A DNA stretch of 64,000 nt from Planctomycetota bacterium (lineage in GTDB: Bacteria; Planctomycetota; J058): assembly GCA_023954375.1 (NCBI GenBank), contig JAMLIC010000047.1, forward strand, positions 1 through 64,000, given 5' to 3'. Positions 50,536-59,237 of the stretch are shown in pieces. Each line of letters opens with the position of its first letter. Position 1 is the stretch's first letter. The notes beneath the pieces are model-generated. The model did no database searches. It saw only the letters and a program-made list of their open reading frames with translations, and was not told the origin of the DNA. Position numbers and translations under genes: made by a program.

Positions 50536-52112
50536 GCCGGGGGAAGCTCGTCCTGGGCGTCGTCTTCGCGCTCGCCACGGTCCTGGCCCTGGTCCGCCCC
50601 CCGGGCGGGTCGCCCGCCGCCCCGGCGCCGTCCGCGACCACCTCGCCGTCGGGCGGCGGCGGCTTCCGCTTCGGCGGCGGCGGCGACGGCCGCAAGCTCG
50701 AGGTGCTCGCGCCGCGCCGCGGCCCGATCGCCAGCACGATCGAGGCGCCCGGGACGGTGCAGGCCGGCTCCGAGGCCGGCTGCGGCGCGCCCTTCGACGG
50801 CAAGGTCGTCGAGCTCGTCCACGACCAGGGCGACCGGGTGAAGGCGGGCGACGTCCTGTTCCGGCTCGACCCCGCCGACCAGCAGGAGCGCGTCGTCGAG
50901 TCCGAGATCGACCTCGCCCGCAAGCGCGCCGCCCGCGACGAGGCGCAGCTCGACCTCGTGCAGGCCGAGCGCAAGCACGCCGAGGCGGCGCAGGAGCCGT
51001 CGGAGCTGACGGAGGCGCGCCTGCGGGCGCGGCAGAGCGAGCTGGAGGCCCAGCGGTCCAGCGCGCAGCTCGAGGCCGCGGCCAACAAGCGCAGCCGCTC
51101 GCGTCAGATGCTCGCCCAGGGGATCGGCACGCCGATCGACCTCGAGGCGGCCGAGAGCGAGCACCGCGTGGCCGAGATCGGCGTGCGGCTGGCGCAGGAG
51201 CAGCTCGAGCTGGCGCGCGAGACGCTGACCTTCCGGGAGCGCACGTGGGCCGAGACGCGCGCCACGGCCGAGAAGGACCTGGCCGTGTCACGCGCGCGCC
51301 TGGCGCGCGCGGAGGCCGACCTCAAGGCGGCCGACGTCGCGCTGGCGCGCGCCCGGCGCGACCTCGAGCGGACCGAGGTGCGCTCGCCGCTCGACGGCGT
51401 GGTGACCGGCCGCGGCGTGAACCTGGGCGACCAGGTGACGCGCGCCACGGGCGACGTGACCCACTACATCGTCTCGGACCTCGAGCACCTGCTCGTCTAC
51501 TGCGACGTCGACGAGGGCGACGTCGCGCGCGTCGCGCAGGGGCAGCGCGCCAGCGCGCGCGTCAGCGCCCTCGGCGACGAGCGGCGCCTCCGCGGCGCCG
51601 TCTACGACGTCGGCATGCGCGCGCAGAAGAAGCAGGGCGAGGAGGTGCCCGTGTTCCGCGTGCGCGTCCTCCTCGAGCCCGGCCAGCCCGGCGCGCGCGA
51701 CCTCCGCCCCGGGATGACCGCGTCGGTCGTCATCGAGACGGCCCGCGACGAGGCGGCCCTCAAGGTGCCGCTGCAGGCGGTCGTGCAGCGCGAGGTCCGC
51801 GCCCTCTCCGACGCCGCGCGCGAGCGCGCCCCGGCGGCGCTCCTCGAGGGCAAGCGGCCGGTGGACCTCGTGGACCTCGTGTTCACGGTCGAGGCGGGCA
51901 AGACCCGCGCGTGGATCGTCCGCCGCGGCCTCCAGGACGAGGACGAGGTGGCCCTGGGCGAGGGCGCGCCCCCCGAGGGCGCGGACGTCGTCGTGGGCCC
52001 GTTCCGCGCCCTCGAGAAGCTGGAGGACGGCGAGGCGGCCCGGGCGACCCCGGCGGAGGTCGCGCTCCCGCCCGACGAGGCCGCGCCGGACGGCGCGCCG
52101 GGGCCGGGGTGA
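50532..52112 (+). CDS. MacA/HlyD-type periplasmic adaptor protein
   Basis: 526 residues. One N-terminal membrane anchor (LVLGVVFALATVLALV) and a Gly-rich linker. The lipoyl-like half-motif APFDGKVVELVHDQGDRVKAGD is followed by a long alpha-helical hairpin (SEIDLARKRAARDEAQLDL to LARARRDLERTEVRSP), the second lipoyl half (SPLDGVVTGRGVNLGDQV), a beta-barrel and a membrane-proximal domain. It would link an ABC permease to an outer-membrane exit duct. ATG 50532 overlaps the preceding stop, and its own stop overlaps the permease GTG. Confidence 0.92.
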   Translation: MSRGKLVLGVVFALATVLALVRPPGGSPAAPAPSATTSPSGGGGFRFGGGGDGRKLEVLAPRRGPIASTIEAPGTVQAGSEAGCGAPFDGKVVELVHDQGDRVKAGDVLFRLDPADQQERVVESEIDLARKRAARDEAQLDLVQAERKHAEAAQEPSELTEARLRARQSELEAQRSSAQLEAAANKRSRSRQMLAQGIGTPIDLEAAESEHRVAEIGVRLAQEQLELARETLTFRERTWAETRATAEKDLAVSRARLARAEADLKAADVALARARRDLERTEVRSPLDGVVTGRGVNLGDQVTRATGDVTHYIVSDLEHLLVYCDVDEGDVARVAQGQRASARVSALGDERRLRGAVYDVGMRAQKKQGEEVPVFRVRVLLEPGQPGARDLRPGMTASVVIETARDEAALKVPLQAVVQREVRALSDAARERAPAALLEGKRPVDLVDLVFTVEAGKTRAWIVRRGLQDEDEVALGEGAPPEGADVVVGPFRALEKLEDGEAARATPAEVALPPDEAAPDGAPGPG

Positions 52113-53341
52113 GCCTGTTCGTCGAGAACCTGGCGATCGCGGCGGGCGAGCTGCGCGCCAACCCGTTCCGCAGCGCGCTCACGACGCTGGGGATCGTGAT
52201 CGCCGTCTCGGCGGTCGTGGCCGTCGTCTCGATCGTCCAGGGCGCCTCGCGCTTCATGCTCGAGCAGTTCGAGGGGCTCGGCGCCAACGTGATCTGGGTC
52301 TTTCCGCAGCGCCCGCCCGGCGTCGAGGGGCGCAAGCTCGGGCGGATCGAGCTCACCTACGACGACGCGAAGGCGCTCGAGCGGCGCTGCCCGGCGCTCG
52401 CGGCCGTGGCCCCGGTCGTCCAGCGCCAGATGGTCGCGCGGCTGGGCGCGCTCGAGACGACCTGCCAGGTCATCGGGACGACGCCCGAGTACCAGCGCAC
52501 GCGGAACTGGTACCCCGACGCCGGGCGCTTCTTCCTCCCCGCCGAGGTCGACGCGCGCGCCAACGTGTGCGTCGTGGGCGAGGAGGTGCTGAAGAAGCTC
52601 AAGACCTCGCGCGAGCGCCTCCTCGGGCAGCGCCTCGTCGTGCAGGGCCAGTCGCTCCTCGTCGTCGGCTTCCTCGAGCCCAAGGGGGCCATGCTCGGCG
52701 CGTCCCAGGACGACCTGATCGTCGTCCCGATCACCACCGTCCTCCGCATGGTGGGTGAGGGCGCCGGCCGCCGCCTCCTGATCACCGCCCAGGCGAAGGA
52801 CCCGGCGCTGGCCGACCAGGCGATCGACCAGATCCGCTGGAACCTGCGCCTCCGCCACGGCCTCCGCGCCGACGCCCCCGACGACTTCGGCGTGTTCACG
52901 CAGGACCAGTTCCTCCAGAGCTTCCAGAAGGTCAGCGTCATGGTGACGGGCCTGCTCATCGGGATCGTGTCGGTCGCGCTCCTCGTGGGGGGCATCGGGA
53001 TCATGAACATCATGCTGGTCTCGGTCTCCGAGCGGACGCGCGAGATCGGGATCCGCAAGGCGCTCGGGGCCAAGAACCGCGACATCCTCCTCCAGTTCCT
53101 GGTCGAGGCGATCACGCTCGGCGCGCTCGGCGGGGTCGTCGGCATCGGCCTCGGCTTCCTCGCCGGCCTCGTGACCCGCGAGGCCATCTCCGTCTGGGTC
53201 GACTTCCCGCCGGTGTTCGTGCCGGTGTGGGCCGTGGCCCTGGCGCTCGGCTTCTCCGGCAGCGTCGGGCTGATCTCGGGGATCTACCCCGCCTGGAAGG
53301 CGGCCCGCCTGGACCCGATCGAGGCGCTCCGGGCCACTTAG
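52109..53341 (+). CDS. MacB-type ABC transporter permease (FtsX/MacB family), ATPase domain absent
   Basis: 410 residues. TM1 follows RANPFRSALTTLGIVIAVSA. A large periplasmic MacB_PCD domain comes next (GLGANVIWVFPQRP, RRCPALAAVAPVV, FFLPAEVDARANVCVVGEEV). Three C-terminal helices carry VSVSERTREIGIRKALGA, the FtsX-family coupling motif, and the end is PAWKAARLDPIEALRA. There is no fused ATPase and no ABC ATPase gene beside it, so the nucleotide-binding subunit must be encoded elsewhere. It works with the MacA-like adaptor just upstream in exporting a substrate that cannot be deduced. Confidence 0.92.
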   Translation: MSLFVENLAIAAGELRANPFRSALTTLGIVIAVSAVVAVVSIVQGASRFMLEQFEGLGANVIWVFPQRPPGVEGRKLGRIELTYDDAKALERRCPALAAVAPVVQRQMVARLGALETTCQVIGTTPEYQRTRNWYPDAGRFFLPAEVDARANVCVVGEEVLKKLKTSRERLLGQRLVVQGQSLLVVGFLEPKGAMLGASQDDLIVVPITTVLRMVGEGAGRRLLITAQAKDPALADQAIDQIRWNLRLRHGLRADAPDDFGVFTQDQFLQSFQKVSVMVTGLLIGIVSVALLVGGIGIMNIMLVSVSERTREIGIRKALGAKNRDILLQFLVEAITLGALGGVVGIGLGFLAGLVTREAISVWVDFPPVFVPVWAVALALGFSGSVGLISGIYPAWKAARLDPIEALRAT

Positions 53342-53731
53342 TGTGATCGCGGCTGCGGCGGAGGATGGCGGGCGCTGCCGTTCGTCGGGGCGACTTCGTC
53401 GCCCCGACCGCTCAGGCTTCCTCGGCGGCCAGGAGGCCGCCTTCGGTCGCCTTCGCGCGGCATCGCCTCGCCCTCCTCCGCCTCGCCTGGGGCTCACGCT
53501 GCGGAGGCGCGGCGAGGTGTGCTCGGGGGCGGCTGGCCGTCCGCCAAGAGGGCGGGCGTCAGCTACGTGCGATGACTGCGTGTGATGGAGCGGGTCCGCT
53601 TGCACTCCCGTGACGAAACGACGCCGCCCGGCGCCACGGATTCCCCGGATCTGGAATGACACGCAAACGGGAGGCGATGCCCTTGCAGCCGTGATGGTTA
53701 CAGCGGCACGTGCGGTGCTCGCACGGCGGAC
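53342..53731. other. Intergenic region containing the dispersed repeat
   Basis: 390 bases without a convincing gene. It contains copy 2 of the ~100 bp repeat, then a less GC-rich stretch (GATTCCCCGGATCTGGAATGACACGC near 53640-53665, with a TTCC..GGAA inverted repeat) that could be the promoter region of the next gene. Confidence 0.5.
53403..53502. repeat. Dispersed ~100 bp repeat, copy 2
   Basis: Nearly identical to 12-111, in the same orientation, 53.4 kb away. It carries the same GGCGGCC-AGGA-GGCCGCC hairpin, followed by CGCCTCGCCCTCCTCCGCCT. It sits directly downstream of the MacB-like gene, in non-coding sequence like copy 1. Confidence 0.8.
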
Positions 53732-54391
53732 ATGCACATCCTCATCGGAGCCCTGGTCGGGGCCGTGTTCGCGGTCGGCATGATGGTCGGCATGAGCCTC
53801 GTCATGGGGCGCAAGCCGATCTGGAAGCACGTGGCCCTGGCCGCGCTCGGCGGCGCGGTCGGCGGCGCCGTCGCCTCCGCCACGCTCGGCGCGGGCGGCT
53901 TCGCCGGCGCGACCCTCGGCCGGCAGGTCCTGGGCATGGGCCTCGGCGGCGCGACGGGCGGCGCCAGCGAGCGCGTGGCGGAGAACGTCGTCGACGACCG
54001 CCCGCTGCACGAGGGCGTGGCCCGCTCGACCGCCGTCGGCGGCGTGACCGGTGTGGTCGGCCTCGGCGTGACGCGCGCCAACGGCGCCGTCATCGCGCGG
54101 GTGTTCCCTGGCCTCGCCGCGTCGCCCGCCGTGACGACCGGCGTCCGCGGGTTCATCCGCCGCGCCATGGCCGCGCCGACCCCGGGGACCGGGCGCGGCT
54201 TCCTCCGCGGCCTCGAGTCACGCCGCGAGGCGTGCGAGCGGGCGTTGCGGGCCGAGGAGGCGGCGCGGCAGGGCGAGGCGGCGGCCGAGAAGCCCGACGA
54301 GCCGGCCGACGAGGCGCCGGCCCCCGCGCCGACGCCCGGGTTCGCGCGCCTGCTCGGCGGCGCGTTCGAGGCCACCTCGACGAAGCCCTGA
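53732..54391 (+). CDS. Glycine-zipper-rich membrane protein of unknown function
   Basis: 219 residues. TM1 ILIGALVGAVFAVGMMVGMS is followed by a run of Gly/Ala-zipper sequence (ALGGAVGGAVASATLGAGG, GLGGATGGASERVAENVVDD, AVGGVTGVVGLGVTRANG). An acidic/Ala-rich C-terminal tail (EAARQGEAAAEKPDEPADEA) ends in FARLLGGAFEATSTKP. Glycine zippers of this type are seen in membrane-inserting or oligomerising proteins. ATG 53732 is the only good start. It stands alone between the efflux operon and the dehydratase chain. Confidence 0.7.
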   Translation: MHILIGALVGAVFAVGMMVGMSLVMGRKPIWKHVALAALGGAVGGAVASATLGAGGFAGATLGRQVLGMGLGGATGGASERVAENVVDDRPLHEGVARSTAVGGVTGVVGLGVTRANGAVIARVFPGLAASPAVTTGVRGFIRRAMAAPTPGTGRGFLRGLESRREACERALRAEEAARQGEAAAEKPDEPADEAPAPAPTPGFARLLGGAFEATSTKP

Positions 54392-54650
54392 CCCGGCCCG
54401 CCCGGGCGAGGTGCCCCGCCCCGCCGTCCCCGCACGACGGGGCGGAGCGCGTCGGACGCCGCTTCGCCGCGCCAGCCAGCGGGGAGCGCGGCGAACGGGA
54501 AGCTACGGCCGACGTCGGACCCGAGGCAAGGCGCGGACCGCCGCAGCGCTCGTCCGCGAGGTCGGCCGGGCCGGCGGCGGCCCGCGCCGGCCCGCGCCCT
54601 GGCCGCCCGCGGGACAGGCGCGACCCCTCGCAGCCGGCTAGCCTCGGGTC
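54392..54650. other. Intergenic region, nothing recognised
   Basis: 259 bases of GC-rich sequence. It must hold the promoter of the operon beginning at 54651, but no promoter, hairpin or repeat could be assigned. Confidence 0.3.
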
Positions 54651-55589
54651 GTGGACGATCCCCCCCTGCCGACGCTCGAGGACGTGCGCGCCGCGGCCGC
54701 GCGGGTGGCGCCGCACGTCCGGCGCACGCCGCTGCTCCCGGCGACGGCCCTCCGCCGGCCCCTCGGCGGGGCGCCGCTGCGGCTGAAGCTCGAGTGCCTC
54801 CAGGTGACCGGGTCGTTCAAGGCGCGCGGCGCGGTGAACCGCGTCCTGGCGCTCGACCCCGCCGTGGCGCGGCGCGGCGTCGTCACCGCGTCGGGCGGCA
54901 ACCACGGGACCGCCCTGGCCTACGCCGCGCGCCTCGTCGGGGCGCCGGCGGTCGTCTTCGTCCCCACGAGCGCGCCGGCGGGGAAGCGCGATGCGCTCGC
55001 CCGCTGGGGGGCCGACGTCGTCGTCGCGGGCGACGTGTGGGACGACGCCCAGGCGGCGGCCCTCGAGCGCGCGGAGCGGGACGGGCTGACCTACGTCCAC
55101 CCCTTCGCCGACCCGGACGTCGTCGCGGGGCAGGGGACGCTCGGCCTCGAGGTCGGCGCCGACGCGCCCGACGCCGACACGGTCCTCGTGGCGGTCGGCG
55201 GCGGCGGCCTGATCGGGGGCGTCGCGCTCGCCCTCCCCGGCGTGCGCGTCGTGGGCGTCGAGCCCGCGGGCGCCCCCACGCTCCACGACAGCCTGGCGGC
55301 GGGCGCGCTCGTCACGCTCCCCCGGATCACGACGGCCGCGGGCTCGCTCGCGCCCCGGCGGAGCGCGCCGCTCAACCTGGCCCTGGCGCGTCGGCACGTC
55401 GAGCGCGTGGTGCTCGTCGACGACGACGCCCTGCGCGCCGGCGCGCGCTGGCTGTGGGAGGAGCTGGGCGTCGGCGCCGAGCTCGGCGGGGCCGCGGCGG
55501 TGGCCGCGCTCCTGGCGGGCGCCTACGCCCCGGCGGACGACGAGCGCGTGGTGGCCGTCGTCTGCGGGGCGGGGACCGACCACCCATGA
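54651..55589 (+). CDS. PLP-dependent threonine/serine dehydratase-like enzyme
   Basis: 312 residues, the length of short catabolic dehydratases or serine racemases rather than IlvA with its regulatory domain. Fold type II PLP signatures are TGSFKARGA with Lys57 forming the Schiff base, SGGNHGTALAYAA binding substrate and phosphate, and the glycine loop VGGGGLIGG. It should convert Thr/Ser (or hydroxy-aspartate) to 2-oxoacid and ammonia, and the exact substrate is not decidable. GTG 54651 starts the chain, and its TGA overlaps the ATG of the methyltransferase gene. Confidence 0.9.
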   Translation: MDDPPLPTLEDVRAAAARVAPHVRRTPLLPATALRRPLGGAPLRLKLECLQVTGSFKARGAVNRVLALDPAVARRGVVTASGGNHGTALAYAARLVGAPAVVFVPTSAPAGKRDALARWGADVVVAGDVWDDAQAAALERAERDGLTYVHPFADPDVVAGQGTLGLEVGADAPDADTVLVAVGGGGLIGGVALALPGVRVVGVEPAGAPTLHDSLAAGALVTLPRITTAAGSLAPRRSAPLNLALARRHVERVVLVDDDALRAGARWLWEELGVGAELGGAAAVAALLAGAYAPADDERVVAVVCGAGTDHP

Positions 55590-56392
55590 AGGACCCCTGG
55601 AGCGCCGTCGCGCCCGGCTACCTCGAGCACTGGGTGCCGCGGTTCCGCCCCTTCCTGCTCGAGGCGGTCGACGCCCTCGCGGCGCGCCCGCTCGGCCCGG
55701 GGCCGCTCGCCGTGCCCGGCTGCGGCCCGGGCGAGGAGGTCCTCGCCCTGCGCCGGCGCCTGCCCGACCGCGAGGTCGTCGCCATGGACCCGTCGCGGCC
55801 CATGCTCGAGCTCCTGCGCGCGCGCGTCGCCGGCGACCCGCGCGTCCGCGTCGTCGAGGGCGCGGCGGAGGACCTGCCGGCGCACGTCGCGGGCGCCGGC
55901 GCGCTCTCCTGCTTCACGCTCCAGCTCCTCGAGCGCCCGCTCGACGCCCTGACCGCCTGGGCGCGCGCCCTGGCGCCCGGCGCGCCGCTCGTGGTCCTCT
56001 TCTGGCCCCGCCAGCCGCCCGACTCGGCCTGGGGCCGCCTGCGCCCGGCGATCGAGGCCGAGGCCGGCGCCTGGCGCGACGACTGGGAGCCGGGGACGCG
56101 CGCTGGCCTCGGCGGACGCGGCCTCGCCCTGATCGACGACCGCCCCGTGCGCGCCCCCATGCGGCACCCCTCGCCCGAGGCCGCCTGGGACCGGCTCGTC
56201 GACGCGGGCTCGCTCCAGGGCCTCGCCCGCCGGGTCGCCCCCGACGTCCTCGCCCGCTGCCGCGCGCGCTGGCTGGCCGACCACCGGCTGACCCTCGACC
56301 CGGCTGGCGCAGGCGCCGGAGACGACCACGGGTCGTGGGTCCACACGCCGGAGGCCCGCCTGTGGGTGCTCCGGAGCGAGGGCAGCGGCTAG
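55586..56392 (+). CDS. SAM-dependent methyltransferase (class I)
   Basis: 268 residues. Motif I appears as VPGCGPGEEVLALRRRLPD (the first Gly/Asp altered to PGCGPG), motif II as VVAMDPSRPMLELLRARV, then VVEGAAEDLP and a motif near LSCFTLQLLERPLDAL. The order fits the ubiE/type-11 methyltransferase group. The C-terminal part is Trp/Arg-rich with no catalytic clue to the substrate. ATG 55586 overlaps the dehydratase stop, so they are translationally coupled. The next gene begins 37 bases after its stop. Confidence 0.85.
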   Translation: MKDPWSAVAPGYLEHWVPRFRPFLLEAVDALAARPLGPGPLAVPGCGPGEEVLALRRRLPDREVVAMDPSRPMLELLRARVAGDPRVRVVEGAAEDLPAHVAGAGALSCFTLQLLERPLDALTAWARALAPGAPLVVLFWPRQPPDSAWGRLRPAIEAEAGAWRDDWEPGTRAGLGGRGLALIDDRPVRAPMRHPSPEAAWDRLVDAGSLQGLARRVAPDVLARCRARWLADHRLTLDPAGAGAGDDHGSWVHTPEARLWVLRSEGSG

Positions 56393-56429
56393 ACTCGGCC
56401 CACCGCACGCCCCCGGGAGGAGGCCCTCC

Positions 56430-57131
56430 ATGTCGGCCGCGAGCTTCGCCGCGCCCGCCACGCTCTTCGACCTGTCGGAGTTCGAGCACCGCGCCCTGTT
56501 CGAGGGCGTCGCCCTGGCCTGGGAGGCGCTCGGCGCGCGGCTCGTCGCCTACATGGACGCGCGCGCCGCGCGCCGCCTCGACGGCACGGTCGAGCCGGGG
56601 GCGTTCGTCCAGGGCCCCGTGCTCCTGGCCCCGGGCGCGACGATCGAGGCCGGCGCCTACGTGCGCGGGCCGGCGATCCTCGGCCCGGGGACCGTCGTGC
56701 GGCACGGCGCCTACCTGCGCGGCTACGTCCTCGCCGGGCGCGACTGCATCATCGGCCACGACACCGAGGCCAAGGGGGCGGTGTTCTTCGATCGGTCCAG
56801 CGCCGGCCACTTCGCCTACGTGGGCGACTCGATCCTCGGCAACCGCGTCAACCTCGGCGCCGGGACGAAGCTGGCCAACTTCCGCATGTTCCCGGGCAAC
56901 GTTCGCGTGACGCGCCCCGGCGGCGAGCCGCTCGACACCGGCCTCGAGAAGCTGGGCGCGCTCCTGGGCGACGACGTCGGCCTCGGCTGCAACGCCGTGA
57001 CGGCGCCGGGGACGATCGTCGGCCGCGGCTCGCGCGTCTACTCGCTCGCCTCGGTGCGCGGGACGATCCCCCCGGGGGTGCGCGTGGCCCTGCGCCAGCC
57101 GCTCGACGTGCGGCCGCTGGGCGAGCCGTGA
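56430..57131 (+). CDS. Left-handed beta-helix (hexapeptide) protein, GlmU-like acyltransferase fold
   Basis: 233 residues. About ten hexapeptide-type turns (GAFVQGPVLLAPGATIEAGA, ILGPGTVVRHGAYLRG, CIIGHDTEAKGAVFF) are followed by DSILGNRVNLGAGTKLANF and LGDDVGLGCNAVTAPGTIVG. This matches the C-terminal half of GlmU-type sugar-phosphate uridylyl/acetyltransferases without a nucleotidyltransferase domain. It may acylate or bind a sugar nucleotide, with the missing domain supplied by a partner such as the MobA-like enzyme downstream. ATG 56430 has GGGAGGAGG upstream. Its TGA overlaps the next GTG. Confidence 0.87.
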   Translation: MSAASFAAPATLFDLSEFEHRALFEGVALAWEALGARLVAYMDARAARRLDGTVEPGAFVQGPVLLAPGATIEAGAYVRGPAILGPGTVVRHGAYLRGYVLAGRDCIIGHDTEAKGAVFFDRSSAGHFAYVGDSILGNRVNLGAGTKLANFRMFPGNVRVTRPGGEPLDTGLEKLGALLGDDVGLGCNAVTAPGTIVGRGSRVYSLASVRGTIPPGVRVALRQPLDVRPLGEP

Positions 57132-58456
57132 GGCCGGCCCCCGTCCCCCTGGCGCTGGCCGCCCTGGCGCTCCTCGCCCTCGCCGCGGCGGCGCGCGCCG
57201 ACGTCACGCAGGCGGAGGCGAGCACCCTCGACCGCGCGGAGGGGGCGGTGGTCGTCACGGGCGAGCGGCTCGAGGAGGTCCTCGGCGCGCCGCTGCGGTC
57301 CCTCCGCCTCTACGCGCTCCGTGACGGGGCCCTGCGCCCGATCCCCTACCAGCTCGACGAGCGCACCCCGGAGGGCGGCTACGCCTTCACCGGGGGCGAG
57401 GAGCGGCGCAGCGACACCGACGACGGCCACCTCGACGCGAACGACGAGCTCGTGTTCATGGCCCGCCACGTGGGCGGGCGCCTCGGCGACTGGACGCCGC
57501 TCCCGGGCGAGGTCGACCGGCTCGCCTTGCACGTGACCACGCCGGAGCGCGACCGCGGCGGCTGGGTCTACCTGCTCCGCTTCGAGGGCGAGCCGCCGCC
57601 GCGGGCCAGCGAGGACCTGGTCTCGCTCACCTGGTCGGGCCCCGACGTGACCGGCTGGGCGGGCGCGCGCGCGAGGGTCGTCAGCGCGCCGTCGGCGGCC
57701 GGGTTCCTCGACCTGCGCGAGCTGCGCTTCGCCCGGCCCGGCGGGGGCTACGGGCCCGACGTCCTCGACCGGCTCAAGGTCGGGCTCGAGGCCCGTTACC
57801 TGTTCCTCGACATCGCCCGGCGCGAGGACGAGGTCCGCTCCCACGTCGTCGGCTTCCTCGACGGCCCCGTGCGCGTGATCGCCCGGGTCGTGGCCGAGAC
57901 CTACCTGATCTGGGGGCACTGGGTGCGCACGACGCCGCGCACGCAGGTGGTGATCTACGAGGACCGCGTCGAGCTCGACCTCGAGGTGCGGGTCCCCGTC
58001 GCCCTCGAGCAGCGGAGCCGCTCCGGGCTGCGCGTGGCGCTCGACTTCTCGCCCGACGCCGGCGACCTCGCCGTGTGGGCCGACGCGCTGCGCCGGCCGC
58101 TGCGCCCCGGGCGCGTCACCGCCCGCGACCGGCGCGACGCGCAGGCGGCGACGCCGACGTGGGTGTGCGCGAGCAGCCGCGAGGGGTCGCTCCTCCTGCG
58201 CTTCGAGCCCGGGCCCGAGGCGGCGCGGCTGCCCCGGGCCCTCCACCTCGAGGACGGCCCGGCCCCCGACGCCCCCGAGGACGTGCCCGGCTCGCTCCTG
58301 TGCGCAGGCTTCCACCTCGACCTGACCGCGCTCCTCCCGGGGACCTACCGCGCGCGGTTCGTCCTGCAGCTCGGCCCGCCCCTCCAGCCCGGCGCCGAGG
58401 GGCGCCTGCTCCTCCCCGACGCGGCACCGCTCGCGGTCGAGGTCGGGCCGCCGTGA
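57128..58456 (+). CDS. Secreted beta-rich protein of unknown function
   Basis: 442 residues. A signal peptide (VPLALAALALLALAAAARA) precedes a beta-rich body. Features include RPIPYQLDERTPEGGYAF, an acidic DTDDGHLDANDELVFMARHVGG that could bind calcium, and FLDGPVRVIARVVAETYLIW. No enzyme motif was recognised. The arrangement (YQLDE, LDANDELVFM, then GPVRVI) recalls an uncharacterised family of secreted proteins I have seen in metagenomic Planctomycetota and Acidobacteriota, not verified. GTG 57128 overlaps the beta-helix gene, and its TGA overlaps the MobA-like gene. Confidence 0.75.
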   Translation: MRPAPVPLALAALALLALAAAARADVTQAEASTLDRAEGAVVVTGERLEEVLGAPLRSLRLYALRDGALRPIPYQLDERTPEGGYAFTGGEERRSDTDDGHLDANDELVFMARHVGGRLGDWTPLPGEVDRLALHVTTPERDRGGWVYLLRFEGEPPPRASEDLVSLTWSGPDVTGWAGARARVVSAPSAAGFLDLRELRFARPGGGYGPDVLDRLKVGLEARYLFLDIARREDEVRSHVVGFLDGPVRVIARVVAETYLIWGHWVRTTPRTQVVIYEDRVELDLEVRVPVALEQRSRSGLRVALDFSPDAGDLAVWADALRRPLRPGRVTARDRRDAQAATPTWVCASSREGSLLLRFEPGPEAARLPRALHLEDGPAPDAPEDVPGSLLCAGFHLDLTALLPGTYRARFVLQLGPPLQPGAEGRLLLPDAAPLAVEVGPP

Positions 58457-59082
58457 GCCCGCGAGACGTCGCGCCGCTGGTCCTCGCCGCCGGGGCCGGG
58501 ACGCGCATGGGCCGCCCCAAGGCCAGCCTCCCGTTCGGCGACACGACGGCGCTCGGGTTGATCCTGGACGCCTGCGCGGCGGCCGGCCTTGCGCCGGCCG
58601 TCGTGGTCTCCGGCGCGGCGCCCGAGGCCGTCCGCGACGCGGAGCGCCGGGGCCGCGTCGTCCACAACCCGCGCTGGGCCGAGGGGCGCACGACCTCGCT
58701 GCAGGCGGGCCTGCGCGCCCTGCCGGCCGAGGCCGCCGCGTTCCTCCTCTGGCCGGTCGACGTGTGCCTGCCCGGCGCGGCCGTCGTCCGCGCCCTGCTC
58801 GCCGCGCGCGATGCCGCGCCCGGGCGCCTCGCGTGGGTCCCGTCGCGCGACCACCGCCGCGGGCACCCGGCCCTGTTCGCCCGCGGGGTCGCCGCGCGCT
58901 TCCTGGTCCTCGGCCCCGACGACCCCGCCCGCGACGTCGTCCGCGCGCTCGCCGCCGAGGGCGCCCTCGAGCACGTGCCGGTCGACGACCCCTTCGTGCT
59001 CCGCGACATGGACACGCCCGCGGACCACGCGGCGTTCGTGGCGGAGTGGCGCGCGCGCCGAGGAGCGTCGCCCTCGCCCTGA
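58453..59082 (+). CDS. MobA/MocA-like nucleotidyltransferase
   Basis: 209 residues. The nucleotide-binding start LVLAAGAGTRMGRPKASLPF is the family hallmark (LAAGxGxRMGxxK). WAEGRTTSLQAGL, a DVCLP segment in place of the usual metal-binding DxP, and GHPALF follow, with DMDTPAD at the C-terminus. MocA-type enzymes cytidylate molybdopterin, and others act on sugar phosphates; no molybdenum gene is nearby. Start GTG 58453 overlaps the upstream stop, and the longer open frame to 58075 lacks similarity. It is the last gene of the dehydratase chain. Confidence 0.88.
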   Translation: MSPRDVAPLVLAAGAGTRMGRPKASLPFGDTTALGLILDACAAAGLAPAVVVSGAAPEAVRDAERRGRVVHNPRWAEGRTTSLQAGLRALPAEAAAFLLWPVDVCLPGAAVVRALLAARDAAPGRLAWVPSRDHRRGHPALFARGVAARFLVLGPDDPARDVVRALAAEGALEHVPVDDPFVLRDMDTPADHAAFVAEWRARRGASPSP

Positions 59083-59237
59083 GCGAGGGTCGTCTCTCCG
59101 TGCACCTCAGGCATCGGCCGCCCGCGCGCGGATGGCGCGCCAAGCGCCGCGGGTGCGCCCGCTTCGCGCGCGCGGCCGGACGATCGCGCGCGCGAGCGCT
59201 ACCGTGCTGGGCGTGGGGGGCCGAGAGGCCGGGCGAC

